Shown here: piece after piece, positions 16,201 through 24,268 of the stretch
Layout of the letters: each line of letters starts with the position of its first letter
Numbering within the stretch: position 1 is the first letter of the stretch
Origin: Chloroflexota bacterium
Lineage (GTDB): Bacteria; Chloroflexota; UBA5177
DNA: 42,629 nt
Assembly (NCBI GenBank): GCA_003244175.1
Contig: QHBP01000299.1
Location: 1 to 42,629 of the forward strand
Direction: 5' to 3'
The notes under the pieces: model-generated
What the model was told of the DNA's origin: nothing
Database searches by the model: none
The model's input: only the letters and a program-made list of their open reading frames with translations
Program-made: the position numbers and the translations under genes

Positions 16201-17363
16201 CTCAATGGCCGGATAGTGAGATTGGGCAACGTGAGCGTGTCCGTGGTTCCGGCCTGAAGGGTCAAGACCACTTGAACCAGCGGATTACGACTTCGATCTC
16301 GGTGGACCTGCAGCTCCTCTACCAGCCTGTGGAAGGGCACGTCCTGATGCGAATAGGCGTCGAGGGCGACGTCGCGTACCTGACGCAGTGTCTGTCGGAA
16401 CGTGGCATCGGGGCAGAGCTTCGATCGCAAAACGAGCGTATTGACGAAGAACCCGATGATGTCTTCGAGTTCGGTTCGCGTCCGACCCGCATTTGGGGAT
16501 CCGACGACGATGTCGTCGACACCCGTGTACCGATGGAGTAGGGTTTGGAACGCTGCCAGCAGGGTCATGAAGAGACTGGCCCCTTCCCCCCGACTGAGTG
16601 ATGCGAGATCAGAGACCAAAGTCTCGCTGAGGGTCACGGGAAAGGTACTTCCATGAAAGTGTTGTACGCGAGGTCTTGGCCGGTCTGATGGCAGGTCCAA
16701 GGTAGGTGGAGCACCGGCGAGTGTATCCTGCCAATACGCCAGGTCCGTGTCCATCTCTTTCGGTCGCACATGCTCGCGCTGCCACACCGCGAAGTCCGCG
16801 AACTGGATTGATGGAGCGGGAAGTGGAGACGCCTCGCCTCGAAGGAAGGCTGGATAAAGAGCCGCCAGCTCTCTGAAGAACACGCGCATGGACCAGTCAT
16901 CGAAAACGATGTGGTGCACGGACAAAAGCAGAATATGCTGGTCAGCTTCTATCTGCAGTAAACGCGCGCGCAGTAAAGGTCCCCGACTGAGATCGAAGGG
17001 GCTTCGGACATCTTCGTCCACAATGCGCATCGCCTCGAATCGACGCTCAGGCAAGGGCAGTGCTCGGAGATCGACCACGGACATGTCTAAGCCGGGCGAG
17101 GATCCGATGACCTGCACCGGCCGGTCGTCCAGAGTGATAAACGTCGTCCGCAGCGATTCGTGGCGCCGGACAATCTCAACCAGACTTTCACGCAGGATTT
17201 CGACGTCGAGGTGGCCGTACAATTCGAGGCCCATGGGGATCGTGTAGAAGGGGCTGCGCGGCTCCAGCTGATGGAGAAACCACAGTTGTTCCTGGGCAAG
17301 CGAAAGAGGAAATGGGAATTCGTTGGTATCCCCGGACACGTCGTGAGTCGTCGAAGTGGTCAC
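13296..17363 (-). CDS. NRPS terminal module C-A-T-TE, predicted Val-activating
   Basis: A 1355-residue synthetase. Condensation domain about 17-450 with PLSLAQEQLWFLHQL and H150-H-I-V-F-D155-D156 (HHxxxDG variant with Asp for Gly). Adenylation domain about 475-970 with YVMYTSGSTGVPKG, YGPTENTTF, YRTGD and LPLTANGKVDR. Pocket residues read D-A-F-W-L-G-G-T-F-K, a code published for Val (Ile-like residues possible). Carrier domain about 985-1055 with LGGNSL, Ser1017 taking phosphopantetheine. Thioesterase about 1075-1345 with GGFCLG, so Cys1147 (codon 13923-13925) takes the usual Ser place; likely partners are Asp1293 or Asp1294 and His1322. It should add the last residue and release the peptide. 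The GTG start overlaps the upstream NRPS stop (GTGA). Confidence 0.95.
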   Translation of the reverse strand: MTTSTTHDVSGDTNEFPFPLSLAQEQLWFLHQLEPRSPFYTIPMGLELYGHLDVEILRESLVEIVRRHESLRTTFITLDDRPVQVIGSSPGLDMSVVDLRALPLPERRFEAMRIVDEDVRSPFDLSRGPLLRARLLQIEADQHILLLSVHHIVFDDWSMRVFFRELAALYPAFLRGEASPLPAPSIQFADFAVWQREHVRPKEMDTDLAYWQDTLAGAPPTLDLPSDRPRPRVQHFHGSTFPVTLSETLVSDLASLSRGEGASLFMTLLAAFQTLLHRYTGVDDIVVGSPNAGRTRTELEDIIGFFVNTLVLRSKLCPDATFRQTLRQVRDVALDAYSHQDVPFHRLVEELQVHRDRSRNPLVQVVLTLQAGTTDTLTLPNLTIRPLSIYTGTSKFDLTLSLEHVEGGLTGWIEYNTDLFDASTISRFAGHFESLLRGIAADPDQRIDQLPIMSGVEREQILVGWNGTQTDYPAQRSISQLFEEQARDTPGAIALLLDQDGLTYGELNARANRLGHHLRKLGVGPEVPVGVCLERSIDMIVALLGILKAGGAYVPLDLTNPEERLTFMLHDTQAPLVVTQAALVERFPRSVQCVLMDRERLCIDRESRDNLEVQIAPETLAYVMYTSGSTGVPKGVCVTHRNVVRLVKETNYVRLDESETLLQFAPLAFDASTFEIWGALLNGARLVLFPGSLSSAEDMASIVQQHGVTTLWLTAGLFHQVVESQLPRLTGLRQLLAGGDTLSAPHVRKALKSLPRTALINGYGPTENTTFTCCHVMTSDSSVEDIVPIGRPVANTEVYILDSEMEPVPAGVEGELCAGGAGVARGYLNRPELNAEKFVPHPFKDDERLYRTGDRARYAADGTIIFLGRVDNQVKLRGFRVELGEIEAILATHPSVRDAAVIAPEDARGDRRLLAYVVLHEGSPLEMPHLRAYLEQKLPRYAVPSTFQRLRTLPLTANGKVDRHALPERLVQRDAAMAAFVPPKTTLHLQLAEIWEELFDVRPIGISDGFFDLGGNSLMTVRLLDRIKHVLGKRISVGALFEEPTIEHLTHVLLEREENAAAPTVVHIQAGEGHPPLFFFHGDLGSGGLYCVKLAALLGHSQPFYAMGPHGPDGRDIPDTIEEMAQSYLPILRQIQSHGPYLLGGFCLGALVAFELARQLQAEGQKVETLFLVNPSYASPRPRMGRELVQHVGDLLRVHRPSQRRLFSHLRRFNEHIEAWSKSHAKGDLLRQAVVELRSRMSARGTSRAQRSFQPEERLSGARPEHVEKYAWAIAGYSRKRYSGRVELFWSRDDISLPGDNRALGWDRVVDDIVVHTTPGTHLSAITRHIDVLAEEMSMCLPHDIFQQSPSACGQ

Positions 17364-20300
17364 CTGTGAGACTTCTCCGCGTTCGGTTTCACGACTCGGC
17401 GCGGACGGGCCTGAATCGTCCCCTCATCGTTCCGTCCTCGGCCTGCGTACTCCTCGAGGGCCGCCGCGAGACCCGCAACGCTTGGCTGCTCGAAAACGAC
17501 ACGCATCGGGAGGCGGACTCCGAGTACAGACGCTAGTCTGGAGACAACCTGTGTCGCGAGGAGAGAGTCGCCCCCCAGGTCAAAGAAGCTGTCGTGGACG
17601 CCGACCCTTTCTACGTCGAGCATATCCGACCAGATGTCGGAGATCGCTCGCTCCGCGCGCGTACGCGCAGGAATGAAGTTCGTGGCCAGCGCGGGCCGTT
17701 CTCGATCCACTGCGGGCAGTGAGGCCCGGTCCACTTTGCCGTTCTCCGAGAGCGGCAAGGCGGGGAGGAAGACATAGGCGCCTGGAATCATATAGTCGGG
17801 AAGTTTCTGTGCCAGGAAGGAGCGCAGCGTCGTTACGGCTGGCACTTGCGATCCGCGGGCCACAACGTAGGCGACGAGCGTCTCCTTGCGCCCATCGTTT
17901 CGTACAACCACGGCACTCGTCGACAGGCCGGGATGCTGCATGAGGATCGCCTCAATTTCTCCCAGCTCGACGCGGAAGCCCCGCACCTTGACTTGATCAT
18001 CAATCCGGCCCTTGTACTCGATCTGTCCGGTGCTCATAACCCGGCCGATATCGCCACTGCGATATAAACGTTCCCCTGGGCGAAACGGGTCTGGAACAAA
18101 TCTGTCCGCTGTGAGATCGGGTAGGTTGAAGTATCCGCGTGCAACCCCGGCTCCTCCGACGTATATCTCGCCCGTAGCGCCAATGGGCATGAGTTGCTGC
18201 GCCTGGTTCAGGATGTAGATGCGAAGGTCCGGTATCGGCGCGCCAATGATGCTGCCTCCGCTACCCTCGACGTCACGAGCCGTCACGTGGTAATACGTGA
18301 CGTGCACGGTGGTCTCGGTGATGCCATACATGTTGATGAGGACGGGCCGCTGGTCGCCATGAATGTGTATCCAGGGCCTCAAGCTCTGGAAATCGAGCGC
18401 CTCTCCGCCGAAGATCACAAGCCGCAAAGCGGATGTACCGGCTCCCCTGGCATCAACGTCGACGGGTATGAGCTGGGCAAAGGCTTTGGGCGTCTGATTC
18501 AGCACGGTCACCCGCTCCCGTTCCAACACCTGATACAGAGTTTCCGGCGAGCGGCTCACCGCGCGCGGCACGATCACGAGACGTCCACCATAGAGGAGAG
18601 CACCCCACATCTCCCAGACGGAAAAGTCGAAAGCATACGAATGCACCAGCGTCCACACGTCGTGGCAGTTGAAGCGAAACCACGCGTTTGTTGAAGTGAA
18701 TAGACGGACCACGTTCGCATGCGTAACGAGAACGCCCTTGGGGCTGCCCGTTGAGCCCGAAGTATACATAATATAGGCGATGTTGTGCGGTCTCAGGGTG
18801 CACTCCAGTGCGTCTGAACTCTCGGCCGCTATAGCATCCCGGTCTTGATCCAGACACAGCAGTCGAGAGCCCGGCGGCAGAGGTAGGCTCTCGGCAAACC
18901 TCTCCTGTGAGACCACTACCGGCGGCGCCGTGTCGCGAATCATGAGCCCAAGGCGGTCGGGCGGATAGATCGGATCCAATGGCACGTACGCGCCACCCGC
19001 CTTCAATATGCCCAAGATTCCCACGAGTAGGTCGAAGGAGCGATCCACGCATAAACCCACCGGCACATCCGGTCCCACCCCCGACTTTCTCAGAAGGGAC
19101 GCCAACTGGTTTGCGCGCCGGTTCAAATCGCCGTATGACATGGACGCGTTCTCGAAGACTGCCGCAACACGATCCGGGTATTGCACGGCCTGTTCTTCGA
19201 ACATCTCATGGATGCAGCGTTCCTCAACATGATCTCCCGGCGTGTCGTGGTGCCCGTCCAGTAGCTGCCGCCGTTCGAGCTGAGTCAGCAAAGGCAAATG
19301 GTCGATGTTTTGGTTCGGATTTGCGACGATGCCCTCCAGGAGCATCTTAAAGTGGTCTAGCATGCGGGAAACGGTATCGGGCTCGAAGAGATCGCTGCTG
19401 TATTGGAGCCGGCCCACTATGCCCTCTTCGCGGTCGTCCAACTCGAGAGATAGGTCGAACTTGGCGGCCCCGGTATCGATATCCACCTGACTCAACGTCC
19501 AGTCGGGACCCAGAGGGGCCAGCGGAGGCTCCAGACTGATCATTGCCTGAAAAATGGGATTCTGGCTTAGATCCCTCTCTGGCTGGAGCTCACGGACAAC
19601 GTACTCAAAGGGAGCATCATCGTGGTCGTACGCTCCCAGGGTCACCTCACGCACGCGCTTCAGAACCTCAGCGAAGGTCGGATTGCCCGACAGATCCGTG
19701 CGCAGTACCACGACGTTGAGGAAGTAACCGACGATACCTTCGAACTCGGATCGCTTGCGTCCAGCGGTCGCGGTCCCTACCAGAACATCCTCCTGATGCG
19801 CATAACGGTACAGCAGGGTTTGAAACGCCGCGACAAGGGTCATGAATAAGGTCACCCCTTGGGCGCGGCTGAGCTCCTTCAAGGCACCGCTGAGCGATGG
19901 AGGGAGCGTTACCCACAGCATGCCGCCTCTGTGGCTCTGCAGTTTGGGACGGGGATGGTCCGTGGGCAGCTCCAATATGGGGAGCGAGCCGCCCAATCGA
20001 GACCGCCAATAGTCCAGGCTCCTCTTCAATTCATCCTGTGTCAACGTCTCGCGCTGCCAGCGTGCATAGTCGGTATAGCGGATGCTCTGCGCCGGAAGCA
20101 AGGACGGCTCGCCACGGGAGAGTGACTGGTACAGGTGTGCCAGTTCGGGCAGGAAAATACTATGGATGGCGAACCCGTCAAAAATAATGTGGTGCATGGC
20201 CAGGAACAGCTTGTACTCGTTGTCGTCGAGACGTACGAGGGTCGTTCTGATCAGGGGACCGGTGACGAGATCGAACGGGATCAGGGCCTGTTGAGTAGCG

Positions 20301-20716
20301 AGCTTCACTGCTTCCGCTTCACGCTGCCCACGTGGCATTCCTCGAAGATCGATGGGTAGAAGCTCAATCGAAGCACTCGCGTGGACAACCTGCACCGGCC
20401 GGCCGTCTTCCATAGAGAACGTCGTTCTCCATGCCTCATGGCGCCTCATGCTCTCGTTGAAGCTTTCCTCAAGCAGATTCACATCGAGTGGTCCGCGCAT
20501 GCCCACCGTGATGCACTCGTTGTATACGGGAACCTCAGGCGTTAGCTGAGCGAGAAGCCAAAGCTGCTGCTGACCGAGAGACAGTGGCGCCGGCTGGTTC
20601 GAATCGTTACGGAGGATTGAACGGGGACGACGCTGCTCGGGCACCGCGTTCCCCTCCAGGTACTTCCGTAGGAGCGCTCGCTTTGCCTCGGACAGACCTG
20701 TCGGATCCGACGTCAC
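17360..20716 (-). CDS. NRPS module C-A-T, predicted Thr-activating
   Basis: A middle elongation module of about 1118 residues. Condensation domain (about 45-480) with PLSLGQQQLWLLAQL and an intact H-H-I-I-F-D-G motif. Adenylation domain (about 500-1000) with YIMYTSGSTGSPKG, NMYGITETTVHVT, YRSGD and LPLSENGKVDR. Pocket residues read D-F-W-N-I-G-M-V-H-K, the classical Thr code. Carrier domain near the end with FFDLGGDSLLATQVV, then a basic tail (RPRRVVKPNAEKSHR). There is no epimerisation or methylation domain. The frame opens with ATG at 20740, inside the P450 gene. A GTG at 20714-20716 forms a GTGA overlap with the P450 stop and has AGGAG about 11 nt upstream, matching the junction style of the next gene, so 20716 is preferred. 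The C domain should join Leu from the A-T protein to Thr. Confidence 0.94.
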   Translation of the reverse strand: MTSDPTGLSEAKRALLRKYLEGNAVPEQRRPRSILRNDSNQPAPLSLGQQQLWLLAQLTPEVPVYNECITVGMRGPLDVNLLEESFNESMRRHEAWRTTFSMEDGRPVQVVHASASIELLPIDLRGMPRGQREAEAVKLATQQALIPFDLVTGPLIRTTLVRLDDNEYKLFLAMHHIIFDGFAIHSIFLPELAHLYQSLSRGEPSLLPAQSIRYTDYARWQRETLTQDELKRSLDYWRSRLGGSLPILELPTDHPRPKLQSHRGGMLWVTLPPSLSGALKELSRAQGVTLFMTLVAAFQTLLYRYAHQEDVLVGTATAGRKRSEFEGIVGYFLNVVVLRTDLSGNPTFAEVLKRVREVTLGAYDHDDAPFEYVVRELQPERDLSQNPIFQAMISLEPPLAPLGPDWTLSQVDIDTGAAKFDLSLELDDREEGIVGRLQYSSDLFEPDTVSRMLDHFKMLLEGIVANPNQNIDHLPLLTQLERRQLLDGHHDTPGDHVEERCIHEMFEEQAVQYPDRVAAVFENASMSYGDLNRRANQLASLLRKSGVGPDVPVGLCVDRSFDLLVGILGILKAGGAYVPLDPIYPPDRLGLMIRDTAPPVVVSQERFAESLPLPPGSRLLCLDQDRDAIAAESSDALECTLRPHNIAYIMYTSGSTGSPKGVLVTHANVVRLFTSTNAWFRFNCHDVWTLVHSYAFDFSVWEMWGALLYGGRLVIVPRAVSRSPETLYQVLERERVTVLNQTPKAFAQLIPVDVDARGAGTSALRLVIFGGEALDFQSLRPWIHIHGDQRPVLINMYGITETTVHVTYYHVTARDVEGSGGSIIGAPIPDLRIYILNQAQQLMPIGATGEIYVGGAGVARGYFNLPDLTADRFVPDPFRPGERLYRSGDIGRVMSTGQIEYKGRIDDQVKVRGFRVELGEIEAILMQHPGLSTSAVVVRNDGRKETLVAYVVARGSQVPAVTTLRSFLAQKLPDYMIPGAYVFLPALPLSENGKVDRASLPAVDRERPALATNFIPARTRAERAISDIWSDMLDVERVGVHDSFFDLGGDSLLATQVVSRLASVLGVRLPMRVVFEQPSVAGLAAALEEYAGRGRNDEGTIQARPRRVVKPNAEKSHR

Positions 20717-22026
20717 GGTTCCACGGGCTCCTGGTACCATCCGCTTGTTCGTGCATTCTCCATCGTGACCGCCTCAGCCTTTATCGCATCCCCGGGACCG
20801 AATCGAACGGGAAGCGCCTTCAACCCGCGCAGCCCCAGATTCTCGCGCCATGCAAGCGTTTCCGACGCGAGTGTCAAGTTTGGCAGACGATCGAGCATCG
20901 TCTCAAAGGCGATCTGGCCCTCTATGCGGGCAAGCGGAGCACCAAAGCAAAAGTGGCTTGCCCAGCCAAAAGCAAGATGGCGGTTGTCCTTCCGCTCCAG
21001 ATCGAGTCGGTCGGGATCCGGAAAGCGCTCCGGATCGCGGTTTGCGGCACCCATAACCGCGATCACGGCTTGCCGCCGGCGGATCGACTTGCCTCCAAGC
21101 TCCACGTCGTCTCGTGCCAGTCGAGCTGTATGCTGGCTGGGGCTTTCGTATCGCAGAAGCTCCTCGACTGCCGACGGTATGAGACCGGGGTCATCCCGAA
21201 GCTTCCGGAGCTGTTCGGGTTGTCGAAGGAGTGTCATCAGGCCGTTCCCGATCAAATTCGTGGTTGTTTCCTGGCCGCCCACCATCGTTATGATCGTGTT
21301 TGCCACGATTTCCTCTTCGGATAGCCTATCTCCGTCAATCTCGGCGCGTATGAAGGCGTTGATCAAGCCGTCCCTAGGGTGCCTCTCCTGAGCGCGAACT
21401 TGCTCGCTAAAGTAGGATGTCATGTCTTGAACGCTTTTCAAGACGTGCGGAATGCGGTCCGGGTTGTGTTGGAAGTTCCCGAGCATCTCGGCGAAGTCCT
21501 GCGACCACCCCTTGAGCTGCTCGTGGTCACGTTCAGGTACGCCGAGCATCTCGGCGGTGACGATAGATGGCAAAGGCGCCGCGAGGTCCGCGATAACATC
21601 CATTCGTCCGTCCGGCTCCACCATGTCGAGGAGCCGGCCCGTGATCTCGCGTATGCGTCCTCGCAGGATTTCGACTCGCTGCGGTGTGAACGCTTTTGCC
21701 GCAAGTCCCCGTATGCGTGTGTGCGTAGGCGGGTCAAGAAATAGCATCTGCTTGACCATGACCTGGGCGATTGGAGCCATCCGGGCCAGTCCCATCGTGC
21801 TCAATTGCTCTGGTGTCGGTGTTCGATCAGCGGAAAACCTCTGCAAAACGGTCAGGACATCCCGGTAACGAGTTACTATCCACGCATGGAGATACGGATC
21901 CCAGTGCACCGGATCTTCGTCACGGAGCCGACGATACAGCGGGTAGGGGTCCGCCAGTACCTGAGGATCCAGCAGGTGATACAGGCTGAGGGGGCGGCCG
22001 GTGGAGTTACGATTTTCGACTGTCAT
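20713..22026 (-). CDS. Cytochrome P450 of the NRPS operon
   Basis: A 437-residue soluble bacterial P450. Landmarks: DPPTHTRIR (about 99-106, helix C), I-helix oxygen-activation motif G250-G-Q-E-T-T-T256, ExxR in E289-L-L-R292, and the heme loop FGWASHFCFGAPLAR with Cys360 as thiolate ligand. It resembles CYP107/CYP163-type enzymes of natural-product clusters. It sits between the free-standing A-T protein (39 nt upstream) and the Thr module (4-nt overlap). In NovH/NovI-like systems an A-T didomain presents an aminoacyl thioester to a P450 for beta-hydroxylation. By analogy this P450 may hydroxylate carrier-bound Leu, an inference from context. It could instead act on Thr, Val or the finished peptide. 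No ferredoxin or reductase gene is nearby. Confidence 0.95.
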   Translation of the reverse strand: MTVENRNSTGRPLSLYHLLDPQVLADPYPLYRRLRDEDPVHWDPYLHAWIVTRYRDVLTVLQRFSADRTPTPEQLSTMGLARMAPIAQVMVKQMLFLDPPTHTRIRGLAAKAFTPQRVEILRGRIREITGRLLDMVEPDGRMDVIADLAAPLPSIVTAEMLGVPERDHEQLKGWSQDFAEMLGNFQHNPDRIPHVLKSVQDMTSYFSEQVRAQERHPRDGLINAFIRAEIDGDRLSEEEIVANTIITMVGGQETTTNLIGNGLMTLLRQPEQLRKLRDDPGLIPSAVEELLRYESPSQHTARLARDDVELGGKSIRRRQAVIAVMGAANRDPERFPDPDRLDLERKDNRHLAFGWASHFCFGAPLARIEGQIAFETMLDRLPNLTLASETLAWRENLGLRGLKALPVRFGPGDAIKAEAVTMENARTSGWYQEPVEP

Positions 22027-22065
22027 TCGACTCTGTTCATGGATGAGGGGAGTTGATGGCGAAGG

Positions 22066-23943
22066 TTAGATGAGGAGTCGCTCCGCCTCCTCATCTGACA
22101 TCGCTTCCACAGTGGCATAGATGAGGCGTTCAATCTCAGCAGAGAGATCCGATACGGTGGGCGCCTCGAACAGCGTCAAAAGCGACAGCTCAACTCCGAA
22201 GCCGTCGCGTACACGCGACACCACCTGTGCCCCCATGAGCGAGTGCCCGCCCAGAAGGAAAAAGTTGTCGTGCCTGGAAACGTGCTCACGGCCCAGGAGG
22301 TTCGCGAGGATGTCTGCGACACGCTCTTCGACAGCCGAACCGGGCGGCCCTTCGTCTACATCGATGAGACACATTGACGCTTCGCTGCCCGCAAGCGCTG
22401 CCCGGTCGATCTTGCCGTTCGTGGTCAGAGGGAGCGCATCTAAGCACACGAACGACGCCGGCACCATGTAGTCGGGCAATCGCTCCGCGAGGTACTCTCG
22501 GAGGACGGGAACGGTCAACCCTTCTTGTCGAGACGATACGACATACGCGGTCAACCGCTCGTCGCCTGATCCGTCCTCATTGACTGTAACCACGCAGGTC
22601 TGCACGTCGGGATGAAAGCCGAGGGATATTTCTATCTCTTCCAGCTCAATTCGGTGGCCGCGGAGCTTGACCTGGTGATCGATGCGCCCCAGGAACTCGA
22701 TGTTCCCATCGTTCCGACGTCGCGCCAAATCGCCACTTCGGTACATCTTCGATTGCGAATCGGAGCCGAAGGGGTCCGGAACAAATCGCTCCGTGGTTAG
22801 ATCGGCTCGATGTAAGTAGCCACGTGCCAGTCCAGAGCCCGCGATGTAGAGCTCACCGACATCACCGGGCTGGACGGGGTTGAGCACTTCGTCGAGTATG
22901 TAGACCTGCACGTTGTCGATAGGCCGGCCGATTGTGGGTTGGTGATTGGATGGATCACCGGCCTCGACGGCGCCCGATGTCGTGACGACGGTGTTCTCCG
23001 TGGGCCCGTAGTTATTTACAAGGACAAACGGCAGACCCCGGGGAGGATAGTGGCGAAGGACGTCGCCACCGGTAAGTACCAGTCGCAAGGTAGCTTCCGG
23101 GGGCCAATCCAGGGTCAGTACGCGCTCGGCCAAAGGCGTTGGCAGGAAAGAGATCGAAATGTCTTGAGCCAAAAGCCAGTCTCGCAATCTCTCGGGCGAG
23201 ATCCGAATCTCCTCACTCGGAATACAGAGAGTCGCCCCAGCGGTCAAATACGGCCAGATTTCCCATACAGATGCATCAAATGCCGGGCTAGCAATGAGTG
23301 TCCCGCGATCACGCGACGTCACCTCGAATGCTCGTTGGTGCCATGAAACGAGATTGGCAACACTTCCATGCTCGACCTGAACGCCTTTGGGGCGTCCGGT
23401 GGAACCGGACGTGTAGATGACGTACGCTGTGTCTCGTGGTGTCAACTCGGAAGCCGCCACACCGTCGAGTCCCCGGCCGGCAATGTCCAGGCCCCTGTCA
23501 AGCAGTACCAGATCCGGAGCCACGGAGGGCAACGATGCTCGCATGTTCTCGCGCGTCACAACCGAGCTTGCTCCACAATCCCGCAGAACGAACTCCAGAC
23601 GCTCGCGAGGATACGCAGGATCGAGCGGAACAAAACCCGCTCCGACCTTCATGATTCCGAGGCTTGCGATCACGTAGTCGGCAGAGCGGGGCACGTACAC
23701 AGCCACGAGACTACCCCGTCCGATGCCGAGCGCACGGAGGCGCCGCGCGATCCGGTTTGCTCGCTGATCGAGCTGCATGTACGATAACGTTCCGTCGGCC
23801 GAAATAATTGCCGGCAAGTGTGGGCTTTCGTTTACCCGGTCCGACACTTGCTCGAGTATGAGCGGCCGATCCACGTCCGTACGCTCACTCTCGCATCCCC
23901 CAATTCGCCCACTTTGTTTGGTCATTGTTATCGGCGGCAACAC
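22066..23943 (-). CDS. Free-standing A-T (adenylation-carrier) protein, predicted Leu-activating
   Basis: A 625-residue NRPS initiation didomain without a condensation domain. Adenylation domain about 30-530: YVIYTSGSTGRPKG, SPAFDASVWEIWPYL, NNYGPTENTVV, YRSGDLARR, GRIDHQVKLRGHRIELEEIE and LPLTTNGKIDR. Pocket residues read D-A-W-F-L-G-N-V-V-K, a published Leu code. Carrier domain about 545-610 with LLGGHSLMGAQVV (Ser near 568). The tail EAMSDEEAERLLI may help docking. The frame opens with GTG at 23943; an in-frame ATG at 23925 is an alternative, and neither has a clear ribosome site. It is first in the operon, downstream of a strong sigma70-type promoter at 24067-24095 with a leader of about 120-135 nt. 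It should supply the first residue and present it to the P450. Confidence 0.94.
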   Translation of the reverse strand: MLPPITMTKQSGRIGGCESERTDVDRPLILEQVSDRVNESPHLPAIISADGTLSYMQLDQRANRIARRLRALGIGRGSLVAVYVPRSADYVIASLGIMKVGAGFVPLDPAYPRERLEFVLRDCGASSVVTRENMRASLPSVAPDLVLLDRGLDIAGRGLDGVAASELTPRDTAYVIYTSGSTGRPKGVQVEHGSVANLVSWHQRAFEVTSRDRGTLIASPAFDASVWEIWPYLTAGATLCIPSEEIRISPERLRDWLLAQDISISFLPTPLAERVLTLDWPPEATLRLVLTGGDVLRHYPPRGLPFVLVNNYGPTENTVVTTSGAVEAGDPSNHQPTIGRPIDNVQVYILDEVLNPVQPGDVGELYIAGSGLARGYLHRADLTTERFVPDPFGSDSQSKMYRSGDLARRRNDGNIEFLGRIDHQVKLRGHRIELEEIEISLGFHPDVQTCVVTVNEDGSGDERLTAYVVSSRQEGLTVPVLREYLAERLPDYMVPASFVCLDALPLTTNGKIDRAALAGSEASMCLIDVDEGPPGSAVEERVADILANLLGREHVSRHDNFFLLGGHSLMGAQVVSRVRDGFGVELSLLTLFEAPTVSDLSAEIERLIYATVEAMSDEEAERLLI

Positions 23944-24066
23944 GTTATGCTGCTCAGCCGTCCCTTCCCTCTCCTAGAAACCGCCCGGCGATTCGCATAT
24001 CTCAACGGCCCAGGCCACGCCGCCTCTCCATCGCAAGTCGTGTTTGAGTACGTGCTTTGAAACGAG

Positions 24067-24095
24067 ATCATAGCCCATGTTTACATAGGTGTCAA
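24067..24095 (-). promoter_or_regulatory. Sigma70-type promoter of the NRPS operon
   Basis: On the minus strand TTGACA (24095-24090), a 17-nt spacer and TATGAT (24072-24067), one base off the ideal -10. Transcription would start near 24060 and read into the A-T gene. This is the best promoter match in the window. Confidence 0.7.
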
Positions 24096-24103
24096 CGCAG
24101 GTG

Positions 24104-24127
24104 CGACAGCACGACAGCACGACAGCA
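24104..24127 (-). repeat. Three exact 8-bp direct repeats behind the NRPS promoter
   Basis: CGACAGCA occurs three times head to tail without spacers (24104-24111, 24112-24119, 24120-24127). Relative to a start near 24060 the block covers about -44 to -67, immediately upstream of the -35, where activators commonly bind. It may be an operator array or a simple slippage product. Confidence 0.6.
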
Positions 24128-24135
24128 AAACGTCA

Positions 24136-24147
24136 GGAGTTAACTCC
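24136..24147. promoter_or_regulatory. Perfect 12-bp palindrome, candidate operator
   Basis: GGAGTTAACTCC is a perfect inverted repeat with no spacer, 8 nt from the direct-repeat block. It lies between the two divergent promoters, a fitting place for a dimeric regulator. No regulator gene is adjacent, so the binding protein is unknown. Confidence 0.4.
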
Positions 24148-24152
24148 GACTC

Positions 24153-24184
24153 GCGCAGGCGCACGCTCGCGCACGCGCCTGCGC
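24153..24184. repeat. GC-rich inverted repeat with 10-bp arms
   Basis: GCGCAGGCGC (24153-24162) and GCGCCTGCGC (24175-24184) are perfect inverted repeats around a 12-nt loop rich in CGC/GCAC. It lies between the divergent promoters. No T-run follows in either direction, so a structural or protein-binding role is more likely than termination. Confidence 0.5.
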
Positions 24185-24239
24185 ACGCTCTACCTAGTCT
24201 ATCTTCACATCTGCAACTTGGAATCTGTCAAAGTAATAG

Positions 24240-24268
24240 TTGACAATGGGTCGAACGTTGTTTAGATT
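24240..24268 (+). promoter_or_regulatory. Sigma70-type promoter of the glycan operon
   Basis: TTGACA (24240-24245), 17-nt spacer, TAGATT (24263-24268). Predicted start near 24275, which leaves an unusually long leader of about 380 nt before the first gene at 24655. I recognise no riboswitch or RNA gene in that leader, and the antisense reading frame across it looks like a by-product of base composition. Confidence 0.5.

Noticed and set aside
24104-24127. CRISPR array
   Set aside because: The 8-bp units are directly adjacent without spacers and far shorter than CRISPR repeats; no cas genes are present.
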